64,000 nt of DNA from Synanceia verrucosa (lineage: Eukaryota; Chordata; Actinopteri; Perciformes; Synanceiidae). A model generated the notes under the pieces. It had not been told where the DNA came from and did no database searches. It was given only the letters and a program-made list of their open reading frames with translations. Each line of letters begins with the position of its first letter. Position 1 is the stretch's first letter. The translations under genes and the position numbers were made by a program. Of this stretch, positions 1-11,562 are shown piece after piece. The stretch is taken from positions 11,997,240 through 12,061,239 of the forward strand of contig CM056558.1 in NCBI GenBank assembly GCA_029721515.1, given 5' to 3'.

Positions 1-66
1 GCATTTAATGATGAGAAGGTGCACACGAATGCTCATTTTATCTTTTAAGGTTATCTGGACTTTAGA

Positions 67-471
67 AAAAGTGTGTTCAGCTCGTTGTTAAAATGTCTAG
101 CAAAAAGATTCCCATCCATCATCTACCTCTTATCCTCATTGGGTCGCAGGGGGGCTGGAGCCTATCCCAGCTGTCTTAGGGCGGAAGGCAGGGTACACCC
201 TGGTCGCCACCTCATCGCAGAGCACATAGAGACAGACAACCACTCACACTCACATTCACACCTACGGTCAGTTTAAATTAGCCAAGTAATCCCACCATAA
301 TTAATTAATTATGGTGGGAGGAAGCCGGAGTACCCAGAGAGAACCCACGCAGACACGGGGATTCGAACCCGGTGCCTTCTTGCTGTGAGGCGACAGTGCT
401 AACTGCTACACCACTGTGCCGCTCACAAAAAAATTTGCTAGACATTTTAAAAATGAGCTGAACACACTTTT
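67..471 (-). mobile_element. tRNA-derived SINE flanked by 38-bp inverted repeats
   Basis: The core (about 112-422) read on the minus strand begins with a tRNA-like head. It has an A-box-like GTGTAGCAGTTAGCA segment near 400-415 and a B-box-like GGGTTCGAATCC near 359-371, and it ends in a (GGAT)n tail at 112-120. This architecture is typical of tRNA-derived SINEs that are abundant in teleosts; the family name is not certain. The core sits between near-perfect inverted repeats at 67-104 and 434-471, which are not part of the related SINE at 10227-10451. They may be the ends of a MITE into which the SINE jumped. Confidence 0.75.
291..318. repeat. 28-bp perfect palindrome inside the SINE
   Basis: CCCACCATAATTAA and its exact reverse complement meet at the centre, giving a gap-free 28-bp palindrome. 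It lies where the SINE consensus would have unique sequence, so it probably arose by a local inverted duplication in this copy. Confidence 0.85.
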
Positions 472-3400
472 AATTTAATTATTAATTATCACTCCAAGCC
501 CTCACACAAAATGGTGACTATACAAGGTACAAACAAGCTCAAGAAATATTCTTGCTCTTATTCAAAATGTTCTTAGGTCAGACTTTTATCAGTCTTGATT
601 CAAAAGGTAAAGAAATCAAGTTAGTTGAAATTATAAATAATGTTAGAATGAAATTAGAAATACAAATCAGAAATACTATAAAAAAAAACACACACCTATT
701 CCTTGACAGTCTTGTGGTTTGAATATGAATGTGTGAAAATGTTTTCTGTCCACGCTGTTATTAACACCTGATGACAGCATGAGAGAGCAGCTCTCCGAAA
801 CATGTACAGTATATTTAGATTGAGTTGGTTTTCATAATTATGTAGGATTTTTTTGACCTTCCAGTGTCATCCTTTCATGCATTTATTTATCTAAAGTAAT
901 CTTTGGGGTCTTGAGAATAACCCCACACAAAATGGATGGGTGTGATCTCTGCTATTGTAGTTGTGGAGGCTCATATGATATTGGTTAAAACCTAGAATAC
1001 TTATACTGTTCTGTAGTAGTTTTCTAATTTACCTAGTAGCTGTAATTTCAGTGGCCTAATCTGGATTATTGAAAAAAAGCAAATTCAATGATTCAACCAG
1101 GTGTATAGAAAATGTGCAATACTTACAAGGGCTAGTGTTTTTGCCATTTCTTGGATTGTTGCTATTGTCATTGTCACGTTTTACAAAAACTGTATTGTCA
1201 GCAAAAAGTAGATAAGTAACATCTTTCCCACTGGCTTTGTAAAATGTGTTTTCCAATCACTTCATTTCAATTCATCCATCACTGTACTCTGTGAAGTTGA
1301 TACTGTATATTGTAGATAAACCACCACGGCTCCACCTCCCTATAGTGTCATGGATGGTCCCACAGCTGTGAGCCGAGATCCCCAGAGTAGATGTCACCAT
1401 CAATGATTGGTCAGTTCCCATTGTTTCAGGCACTGTCATTGGTCAAGATTAATAGCTGTTTCTGGTTAATTATTCCAGGCCTGGGTATTGGTCTGGAGCT
1501 GAACCTTAGCTAACCCCCATCTCTTCCATCAATGTACAATGATGTCATTTGGACTTCCCCTTTCACTGCAGCCAGCCCTTAAATCTAATAATTGTTGAGT
1601 TCCTTTTGTCTTTTTGCTGATGCAGGCTATTAGTGGTGCAAGGAGAGCATCTTGGGCTGGGTCTGGACCACGCCAGTTTTGACAAAGCTATTCTGTAAAA
1701 ATCCTGCCCCCCCGTCTTGTCGCCCCTTTTTCTCTTTCTAAGAGGTCTCTGAAAAACCCGCAGACCTCAGCAAATTCTCAGCCCAAGGTGAAGAAGGGAA
1801 CAGAAGGAAGAGGGAGAACAGAGGAGGACCGACCACAGAGGCAACCTGTGATTCTCAAGGTCTGCCTGAATGGGGTTTTTTAGGTATTCATTGTGGCCCT
1901 CTCTTTCACCCAATCTCTATTCTTCAAAGTGCTGGCAGAGCCCTGGCTTGGCGTGGGTCTAAGCTTGCATCCTTCCCAGCAAGAGCTCTGCGGGCCACAC
2001 TGATGTTCTAATCATAACCTGGCAGCAGCAGCTTTGTGTGGAGTATTGGGAGAACTGAGGACTGGCTTCCTGCTGCTCACAATCCCTTTGTCCCACTGGA
2101 AGGTGCTGCTGCAAGGATTAAAGCCAGCCACAATAGCGGTCACCCCAAAAATCTTTCCTTCTCACAAGTGTGTCTGTAGAGAGAACTAGGTGGCAGCGGG
2201 GTTAGGAGGTTGTGATTCTGTGCATCCCAGTGGATACAATGTAAACATTTAAGTGATTTTATTATCCAAAACAACATACACAGGGTGCGTGGTTAAGTGG
2301 TTGCCATGGAAACCAGATTACAAACCAAGTTAAGTGTACAATGAGTCATGTGTATAATGTCATTGACTGTGAATGTTTACTGTAAAGTGGATACTGAACA
2401 TGGAAAGATGGAAAGTTGCATCAGACACCTTTCAATCGAAACCCAATGAAGAAGGACAATTGCCTGACCCTCCAAACAGGTCTTCCCTTTGAGATATTAA
2501 ATACCACTGTAGACATTACTGTGGGTGTGAATCAGAACAACCACAAACCTACCTGTGTTGCCACACATGTATGGAGAATTGAGTGTGTGTTGATTGTGTG
2601 CCACAAAATAGAAAGTATAGAGAGAAAGAGAAATGAAGAAAAAAGTGATGTTGGATTGTTCCTATTGGACAACCTCAGTGATTAGCTCTAGGGAAGCTTC
2701 AGTAATGAACCACAGTTTTTATACGTGCATTTCCAATTATAAAAATCACCAATTTCTAAGAGTCCTTTAATATACGTTGTTTTTTTTCTGTCTGTCTTCA
2801 AGAAAACTTGAACTTTTCTGAATGGCATTTTACAGATTACATTTCAATGACTAAAGTCTGCGTCTATGCAGAGGCTTCAGACAACCAAGAGGCTTGAAAA
2901 CCTCTGGAGAATACTACTGTTCTCCACTTACACTGTCTCTGCTTTTTCTAGAGACTCCCATAGATGTCATAAAAATATTCGGTGTAACAACCTATGATGA
3001 CATTATTACATATGCAGTAGTCAAACTACTCACAAGGGAACTCACACAGTTCATCTTAGAATATATGGTCCAAAAATGATCAATATGACACACAGGTGGT
3101 TGATATTTTTATTTTTAGAAAATAATACATTGCAATATAATTCAAGTCAACACCACAAATAATTCCCACAGACATTTTATAAAAACCCTGTATAGAGGAA
3201 CATTATATTCTTCACAAAGGTAATATTTTTTGCAGGGCTATTGTATTAGATTGCAACGTGTTTCACGGTTGTTGCATTTTTCGAGCTAAACCCTAACTTT
3301 CAGCAACACTGACAATTGCTGAAGGATTAACTGCATGTAATCTCACAGTATACACAACAAGCACCACAAATAAGTCAATGTGTGAAGATAAAACTGATTG

Positions 3401-3745
3401 TCATTAGCTTGACCGCCTGTCATGTTTGAATCATTCTAATTGTTTTAACTTTAGCTTTTTAAATTCTCCTCACTTAAGGAGAGCTATAAAATCCATTTAA
3501 GTCAAAACATGAAAATCACTAAAATCTGATGTTTTCACACAAATTAAATGTGAGTCAGTTATCTGACAGAGTGTGATCATAATGATGACCCCCCACAGAT
3601 GAGCCCACATTCCTTTCCCCAGCACGCTCCCTCTCTCTCGCGTCTCCACCATGCAGACCCCCAGTCATCATGTAATAAATGTTCAGCGCCGTAATCAATT
3701 TGCAATGCTTGGGGAGCATCTCTCTTGATTTAGCCTGTAAAAAAG

Positions 3746-3747
<2 letters not shown>
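472..3747. other. Gene-free stretch
   Basis: AT-rich sequence with short open frames only. None resembles a known protein or is joined by convincing splice signals. A somewhat GC-richer block at about 1560-2200 could be regulatory, but nothing in the sequence proves this. Confidence 0.5.
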
Positions 3748-3776
<29 letters not shown>

Positions 3777-3790
3777 GGGGAAGAGAGAGA
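3748..3790. repeat. (GA)n microsatellite
   Basis: An interrupted GA/GAGAGG purine run. The short open frames that overlap it on both strands are low-complexity artefacts. Confidence 0.9.
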
Positions 3791-4549
3791 AGAACAAGGC
3801 AGAAGACAAGAGGGGTCCCTGTGAATGTGGAGAAGAAGAGGGAACCAGGGGGTCTATTAGGGAAAAGACTTCCCGTGGCGTAAATAGTATTCATGGATGA
3901 CAGAGTGGTCATGGAGGATAGATGAGGGTCTTCTCCTCTGTGGAGCTCGAGCTAACTCATTCTCCACTTGGCTTTTCTTCCTGACGTGGCACGCCAAGGG
4001 GCTCCTTTGTGCCTTAGCAGCAGGTAGCGATGGAGTGGCAGGTCAACTTTCAGGCCAACACAACTTCCCCCTTCTTTTGCTGACCCCTGCTGAGTGTCTC
4101 TGTGTTGTGCATGTGTGTTAGGGATTCCCAGCAAACCACTAAACTATTACTACTACATATTTTGTGGTCCTGTTTAAAACACCTTTTAATCTCATCTTTT
4201 TCATGTGAGGCACTCATTATACTTGCCTTGACAGGCAAAAAAAAATCAAATCTAGTTTGATTTAGACTTTTAATAAAGATTCCTAGAAATGCAGAAAGAA
4301 ATATTTTGATGAGCCTTGCTTCCACAGCACTTCTTTGACCCACAGCAGCCATAGCTTTCATATTGTATGTTTTCTAACCGATTGGATGCGTTTAATCCCA
4401 GACTGTTTTCTTTCTTGTTTCCATGGTGACTTAAATTGTTTTCTCAATGGGTGATAGACTCAGACCACGGGGGTGCAGAATGGAGTTGCCCTCATAACAC
4501 ATAGCCTAATCAAATAACCACCCCAGCATGGCTCCCAGCATGAGCGTCG

Positions 4550-4813
4550 TCCCCAGAGAGGCGCTTGACCGGAGGCTGCAGGTACTTTTCATTGCTGCCT
4601 TCCAGGCTGGTCTCTTTCCCCAGCGCCCTGCTGCTAGAAATTTGTCGGACCCCTCTGGGTTTCCTTTCTGGGAGTGTCAGCTGTGGGGCCCCTGATGGGA
4701 GATTTGTTGATATGATAACTCGATTAGACTACAGGATGGATGACATGGTGGCAGCAAGCCAGTCAGGAGCACACAGGGAGGTGTTGACTCCTCTCCTTAA
4801 CCTCTCCTCAGGA
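4550..4813 (+). other. Duplicated ~260-bp element, copy A (candidate conserved non-coding element)
   Basis: This block aligns end to end with 30871-31136 in the same orientation. Long identical stretches include 4701-4726, the CTGCTGCTAGAAATTTGT segment near 4628 and the CTCCTTAACCTCTCCTCAGG segment near 4793. An open frame in both copies gives related peptides (PDGRFVDMITRL..RMDD). However, differing codons are mostly amino-acid changing and the identical runs show no excess of silent changes. That points to constraint or recency at the DNA level rather than a coding exon. The flanks are unrelated. It could be an enhancer duplicated in cis or a low-copy repeat. Confidence 0.6.
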
Positions 4814-6772
4814 GCCTGGTGCTCAGCACATGCCTAGGCTAAACAGCCTCACTGTCCAGAGTGGTGGCCGGAGAGAAGGGTGAGGTCAGGGCCTGGTTAG
4901 ACTTGAATGATGGTGAAACCTGGCATTGGTCTGCAGCCCCTTTAGCCTCAGGACATCCTATGGACTTTTCCTGGAGGACAGACATCTGAAACGTTGTAGT
5001 CATGACATCCACTGAAAATGTGAAAGTGTGTTATGTGTGGTAGGCCTCATTGATTTCATTGCCACAGGTATGTAAAGGATGCACAGTTTTCAAGTAAGCT
5101 CACTGTAGATGCATTTGACAGTAACTACACATAGAAATAATTTTAAAACTCTCTTATTCATAACTCATGAGTCTTGTAATCTTGCTCAGCATATCATCCT
5201 TCAGCTGACGATTAACTGCAGTTTGGCTACATTTCACAGTAGAAATCAGATGGGATAGAATTCTCCAGGGTTTCATTAGCTGGCATTGCAGGACTTGTAA
5301 AACTTTCCTCACAGGTTTTCACCACTTTCAGATGCACAATACCTTCCCTGTATCTCCCCCAGGTTATTTGCTACATGGTGCGCTGGGGCCACTCAAGTCA
5401 ATTAAGTTCGCATCGCCACTTTGGCCAAACAAGGGATTGTGGTGATATGAGGAACGCTAAAGATCAACAGGAGCCTCCCCTTTCCAGCCCAGGCATTGAG
5501 GAGCAGCAAAAAGGACACCAAACAAAGGGCGGCCCCTCTGTGTCTCAATGACTCCTCTCTTTGTTGCCTTCTTGGGTCCCATAAAGGAAGAGGGACGCTC
5601 TTGTTTGCCCAGGAGGTGGTTTAATGGCCCTGTGTAGAACAATGGCACCACATTCAAGCCATCCAGAAGGGCTCATTATATGGGGCTGTCCCAAAGCGCG
5701 GGGTCCCTGGACGTTCCCAGTAGAGCACTGGGTGAATGGTGGCGATGGGCGGGGCGGGCCAGGGAGGGCATACAGGGGGGAGAACAGAGACCATTGAGGT
5801 GACAAGCAGGTTCCATCTGCCCCCAGTGCCTCCTCACCTTGCATTACGACAGCTAGGGGCCTCTCCATGCACAAAGGGCAAATTTAGTGTGTCGGGGTGG
5901 CTTAAAACGCTCACTTTGGAAGAGACCATTGAGGGAAATATCAACACTGTAGACCATGGAATGGTGCATTCAGCCTTTCCTGCCCCCTTCCCATTGACAG
6001 AGTTCCTTTTCCTTTTTAGTCCTTTTCTATTTTTTTCTCTTTTCTCTATTCAAGTCCCACTTCTCTCATCTCATAAACTCTTCAGTCCAGGCCATTTTTC
6101 CCATACCTTGCAAAGGGGCGGATGACAAGAATTAAGTTAGTTCTGGCCCGGCCCAAAGGTTTTGTCCTCTCTGGCAGGTAGCTGTGGCCATGATGAGATT
6201 GATCATTAATCACCAGCCAATCCTCTCTGGTGTTGTGATGCCTGCAACAAGGACCTCAGAAAACAGATGTCAATTATAGATAGTATGTGGTCAATCATGT
6301 ATCAGCTTCTGGCTGTTGGTATATGTTGGAGAGGTATGTCAAAGTTTGTGTGACAACATGTAAATCTCACAAACCTCTGCGAGTGTTTCTCCCCTTTTCT
6401 GCTTCACTCTTGATTTGTCAAAGTTTTGATCAAGTTCTGCTTCTTCTCTCCAGGTTATCCCATGTATGACTCACACAAAATAAATAGAGCTGCCATAGAC
6501 TCTTACAATGAGCAGAAATGTACTATTTACTAGCCTCTTCACCTTTTGACATTTTAAAAGTTTGAGCTAAGGCATAAAAAGTTGTCACTTTACACACATC
6601 CATATGTGGAAGCAGCCCAGTACAACAACTATCCTCTATTTTTAGTAACACAGGGGCCTATGATCCCAAGGACACTCTGATGGTAGTTAATAAGGAAGAG
6701 TAGAGTTTTTCTCTCAGCCTTTTACAAAAAGATTCACAAAACCTACGTAGAAGGGTAACTTTACCATTACTA
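4814..6772. other. Gene-free stretch
   Basis: Mixed GC content, with GC-richer blocks at about 5450-5880. No coding exon is recognised on either strand. Candidate regulatory content only. Confidence 0.45.
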
Positions 6773-6775
6773 TTA

Positions 6776-9088
6776 CCGCTTTCACACTGAAATTAGTCGG
6801 TCAGCATGGGATTTTCTAACCCGGGTCGACCCAGCTTGGCATTAGGGGCTTTCACACTGCCAACATCATAGGTCTAACTTGCTACTGCTGTTTTTTTACT
6901 CCCTCTTATTCTCTGTGGATGCTGAGTAGCTCACAGCACTCACAATCTTGCCAGTGCACTGCCATGATCGATAAAAAAGATTTGACAGATCACTATACAA
7001 GCTGTATATAAATGCGGTCGTGCATGTGCAGTTCACATCAGGATTCCCCAATTGGTAAGATTTCCTGAGCATGATGAAGGGCTAATTCATGTGTGTGCTT
7101 CCTTTAAAGATCATGTAGCTGACCACTACTGTAGCTGACTTTGTTTGATTGAAAAAAATCTCTGCCCTTCAGAGATCAGTCTCAGGGAGATCAGCAGGAA
7201 GACTGATCTATGAAAGTGGTCCAAAACTTTGCTCTATTTTGAGATCTGAGCAAGCAGCTCTGCAGCCTTGGAGCTTCACAATGATAGCCCGTCAGGCTGA
7301 CTAGGGACTAAACCAGAGAGTCATCAGGTAATTTAGCAGGATAACGCAGGACACCTTTCACATTGCAGGTGAGCCGTGCTGAGCCGATAAATTCCTGGGT
7401 CAATTGCAACAGCAAACAGCATTCCAACAGTAAACAATGGGTGACCCCTGAGCTGAAGGCCCTGCTGAATGCACATCAGGGAGTCCAACCACTTCAGGCC
7501 TGTGGTCCTCACTTCTCACCTGATGAAGACCCTGGAAAGGATTGTGTTGAGAAACCTCCGCCCCATGGTGAGCTCACATCTGGACCCACTGCAGTTCGCC
7601 TACCAGCCGAACATCGGAGTGGATGATGCAGTAATCTACCTGCTTCACAGATCACTGACTCACCTGGAGAACACCGGCAGCACTGTAAGGATCATGTTCT
7701 TTGATTTCTTCAGTGCTTTCAACACGATCCAGTCTTCCCTGCTCAGGGGGAAGCTCGAAAGTGAAGTGAGTAGTAGGGAGTAGACTGTCACCTGGCTGCA
7801 TGGACCACCACACAGACAGACCACAGTACATGAGGCTTCAGGACTGTGTGTTGGACATGGTAGTCTGCAGCACAGGGGCCCCACAGGGGACAGTGCTCTC
7901 CCCTTTTCTCTTCATCCTGCACACATCAGACTTCAGCCACAACTCTGGGAGCTGTCACCTCCAGAAGTTCTCCGACGACACAACTATTGTTGGATGTATG
8001 TCCGAGGGGGACGGAGTACAGGGCTGTCATCACTGACTTTGTCGACTGGTGTAAGCATAACCACCTTCAGTTCAGCGCCAGTAAGACCAAGGAGATGGCC
8101 ATTGACTTCCGCAGGAGGAAGACACCCCAGACTGCACCAGTGAACATCCAGGGTCTGGACATAGAAATGGTGGAGAGCTACAGGTACCTGGGTGTTCACC
8201 TCAACAATAAACTGGACTGGACTCACAACACAGATGTCCTATACAACAAGGGCCAAAGTCGTCTCCACCTGCTGAGGAGACTGAGGTCCTTTGGAGTCTG
8301 CAGGACTCTGCTAAGGACTTTCTTTGACACTGTGGTGGCGTCTGCAGTCTTTTATGCAGTGGTCTGCTGGGGAGCAGGGAGCACAGAGAGGGACAGGAAG
8401 AGACTGAACAGGCTGGGCAGGAGGGCCAGCTCTGTCCTGGACTGCTCCCTGGACTCCATAGGGGTGGTGGGTAAGAGAAATATGTTAGCTAAGCTCAAAT
8501 CCATCATGGACAACCCCTCTCACCCTCTGCATGGGACTGTGGAGGCTTTAAGCAGCTCCTTCAGCTGCAGACTGAGACTTCCACCCTGCAAGAAGGAGCA
8601 CTACCGCAGGTCATTCTTACCATCAGCAATAAAACTTTACAACATCAGCATCACTGGCTGATGTAAACACAATCTGGACTCATCACCATCATTGTCATTG
8701 TTGTTACTGTTTTTTTGTTTTCATGCACTATCACTTTGCACAGAAAAAATTGTACTGCTTTTTTTCACATTGAAAAAAAATATAATAATTGTGTTTAATC
8801 AACAGTTTAATTTATACAAGTAAAATATATCTTTTTATTCCATTGTATTTAGTTCTTTGTAAATATTTAATTCTCTTTTGTTATTATTACTATTATGTCA
8901 CTACTATGTTTTTTCTCACTACTGCTAACTAACTAACTACTGGGGTGAATTTCCCCCCAAGGGGCGATGAATAAAAAATTATTCTATTCTATTCTATTGG
9001 AGGGTTATTTGACCCAGGTCAAAATGCCATGACAAAACTTTCATATTGCAAGAATATCCTGCATTGACCTGAGTCAACTGAAAGGGGC
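6776..9088 (+). mobile_element. Non-autonomous TIR DNA transposon, copy 1 (split by a LINE)
   Basis: The ends are related inverted termini (CCGCTTTCACACT at left; the reverse complement of the right end begins GCCCCTTTCAGTT) flanked by TTA on both sides (6773-6775 and 9089-9091). A 3-bp TTA target duplication fits PIF/Harbinger-type elements. A second, inverted copy lies at 23317-24423: the left 90 bp here match the right end there, and 7330-7406 plus 8998-9088 match its left end. No transposase is visible. Confidence 0.65.
7407..8997 (+). mobile_element. 5'-truncated CR1/L2/Rex1-like LINE (reverse transcriptase fragment)
   Basis: Broken frames encode the middle and end of a non-LTR retrotransposon reverse transcriptase. 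They include FRPVVLTSHLMKTLERIV, FFDFFSAFNT (one catalytic Asp), GAPQGTVLSPFLF, FSDDTTIVG (the variant of the YADD box) and the C-terminal region at about 8000-8661 ending near SFLPSAIKLYN. Frameshifts and stops near 7780 and 8030 make it a pseudogene. The 3' end is an ATTCT repeat (about 8980-8997). Comparison with the related TIR element at 23317-24423 supplies the empty site, so the insertion boundaries are fairly exact. Confidence 0.85.
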
Positions 9089-9091
9089 TTA

Positions 9092-9706
9092 AGTGTCTAA
9101 GTCTAGGAAGAATCGAACACTTGCGGTGCAAGTAATGTCCTTTAAAGGTTAAACTTTAAAATAACATTGGCTTTTTCATTATTTGTGAAGGTTATAATAT
9201 TCTTGGGTGCCAAAAATGATATTTCAAATTAAGTTGACCCTTAGTTTTTGATGCCTCTTTCACTGTGAATTCAAGCACATTATCTAAACACTCATCAGAG
9301 ATGACACATCCAGCAAACACATATAAAGTCTATTCAGTGTTGATATATTTCATGGGCCTTTAACAGTGAAAACGACGATTAAGCGCTTTGAAATAATTTC
9401 TCAGGACCCTTTAGGTTGAGGCCATGGGAACAGCAATTGCAAAGGAGTCAACACAATCGTCCATGTCTGAGATCATATGCCTGGGCCTGAGAAATATGCG
9501 GTCTCTTCGGCCTGTCTGAAGGACAAGGCCTCCATGGTTGATACACCACTCCTTGCCTTATAGTCTCCAGGACCGCATCTCCCAGACACCCCGCTGTGCC
9601 GCTAGCAGCTAGCCCTGGAGCTCCTACTGGGCAAGCTCAGCAGGGGCTATAGCCAGCGGGCAGGCACCCTGGGGGCCAGATTGCACCCATTTTGCGCCAG
9701 GCTTTT

Positions 9707-9744
<38 letters not shown>

Positions 9745-10213
9745 ATGCGCGTTTGTTCTAAAACCTACATCTCTGCATACATACTTAAGAATATGTTTGT
9801 GAGGGTCTCTGTGTGTTTTCCTGTTTGGACCCATAAGTCTAAGTGGGAGGAAGAAGTTTTACACCAGATGCCTCTGCTCCCAGAACTCTTAGCGGGGTGC
9901 CAGTGAAGTCCTGCTGGGCCACCACAGAAGGAACATACATCTCGCCGCAGGGGAAGGCCATTGGCCCTAATGATGAGACACATCAGTCTTCCTCTCAGTC
10001 TGGCCTGACATGCCCAAGTGTCTTGTTCATGGTGGCATATCCATGGTGAAAGAATGCATATAGAAGGGGTGCTTTATCAAGCCCTGTGGGAACCTGTGTT
10101 CAGTCTCAGTAGTGGAAAGCACTAAAGACTGTTCAGCGCTGTGGGTGCAGTTTACTTGCTTGGCGGGAGGTTGTGATCTTATTTCCCTGTGTGTGGTTTT
10201 GCTACCGTGTGTA
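9092..10213. other. Gene-free stretch
   Basis: Contains a GT microsatellite (9712-9743) and a GC-richer block at 9400-9700. No coding exon is recognised. Confidence 0.5.
9712..9743. repeat. (GT)n microsatellite
   Basis: About 16 uninterrupted GT units. Confidence 0.95.
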
Positions 10214-10464
10214 CAAATATATAATTCCATCCATCCGTTTTCTACCGCTTATCCTCATAGGGTCGCGGGGGGCTGGAGCCTATCCCAGCTGTCTTAGGGC
10301 AAGAGGCAGGGTACACCCTGGACAAATCGCCAGTACATCGCAGGGCACAGACAAGACAGGCAACTACTTACACTGACATTCACACCTATGGACAATTTAA
10401 ATTTTTTGCTGTGAGGCAACAGTGCTAACCACTACACCACCGTGCCGCCCTCAAATATATAATT
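10214..10464 (-). mobile_element. tRNA-derived SINE, internally deleted, with 13-bp target duplication
   Basis: Same family as 112-422. The element body is 10227-10451, bounded by direct repeats CAAATATATAATT at 10214-10226 and 10452-10464, as expected for LINE-mediated retroposition. Read on the minus strand it starts with the A-box-like GTGTAGTGGTTAGCA head and ends in a GGAT tail. The B-box segment present in the first copy is missing, so this copy should be transcriptionally dead. Confidence 0.8.
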
Positions 10465-11466
10465 ATGTATTTATTTTATTTACTTCTCAATGTACTTAAT
10501 AAATTGCTTTTGAATATTTCCAATACAATTTGAGATTGCTTTCCGCTGGAAATTTGAGCAGAACTTACTTTTTTTTTTTAACCAAAAATACAGAAGTATG
10601 AAAGTAAGGAGGTATAACATAGCCTTAAGTATCAGTTTTGAATTTTGGTTTGAAAGAACCTCAAGAAAAATGACTCAAAACAAGGCAGCAGGTGTATTTT
10701 GAAATTTTCCTACGAAGACGATGCAGTCTTCAGGCCCAGAACAACAATGGCTGTTTTTGGCTGATTTCTGCAATGATAGCTACAAGACCATGCTTCCTTC
10801 CCAAAAGGAGAGAAGGACATCAGAGGTCACTCTGTTCTGCCTCCCTCGCACATATATCCCCCACCTTGCTTTCAACATCTCCATCACTGGGAGCTATCTG
10901 CTGCTGCAGATTATATAATGACAAGCATTTTACTTCTGGAGCTCAAGCACATCAGAAAAATGAAGCAAACAGAGGAGAAAGATGGAAGAGAACAGCATAA
11001 AAAGACAGGGGCCCATGCGTGGCCATGGATGACTCCAGAGGTGATTTTTGCATGAAAGACTGCTTTTTTTTCTCTCTTTCTTTGTCTAAGTCTCCATCTC
11101 TTCCTTTCTTGCTTGCTGCGTGGAGAGCGAGTGATGGTTCGCTTGCCTCCAGCCAGGAGGTAAAACTGAACTGCAGAGCCAGGCTGCCAAATGATGAAAG
11201 ACTCTGGCATCCAGGGATGTTCTGAGCCTGGACCAAGAGCTCAGAGCGAGAGAAAATGCTCGCTTTTCAACTTAACACTTTTTTTCCTACTACATTTCTT
11301 ACTTTTTTTTTGGTGCCGGTTTTTCCATCATCAGGGCGAGCAATTTTTTTTCTTCTTTTATGAGCATTTGCTCCAGAGCCTTGGAGCGAGAGCTCCTCGT
11401 GGGAGATGGGTGGATGGATGGAAGTAGTGAGGAGGAGGAGGGCAAAATGATGGGCAGAGAACTGAC

Positions 11467-11492
11467 TGTGTGTGTCTGTGTGTGAGTGTGTG

Positions 11493-11536
<44 letters not shown>

Positions 11537-11562
11537 TGTGTGTGTGTGTGTGCGCGCATGTG
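11467..11562. repeat. (GT)n microsatellite, interrupted
   Basis: About 95 bases of GT repeats with GC/GA interruptions. Open frames reading Val-Cys or Thr-His repeats here are artefacts. Confidence 0.95.

Noticed and set aside
4565..4837. GoLoco-domain exon in the duplicated element
   Set aside because: The resemblance (RFVDMITRL..RMDD) is loose, the key Gln-Arg after MDD is absent, and the substitution pattern between the copies is not that of coding sequence.
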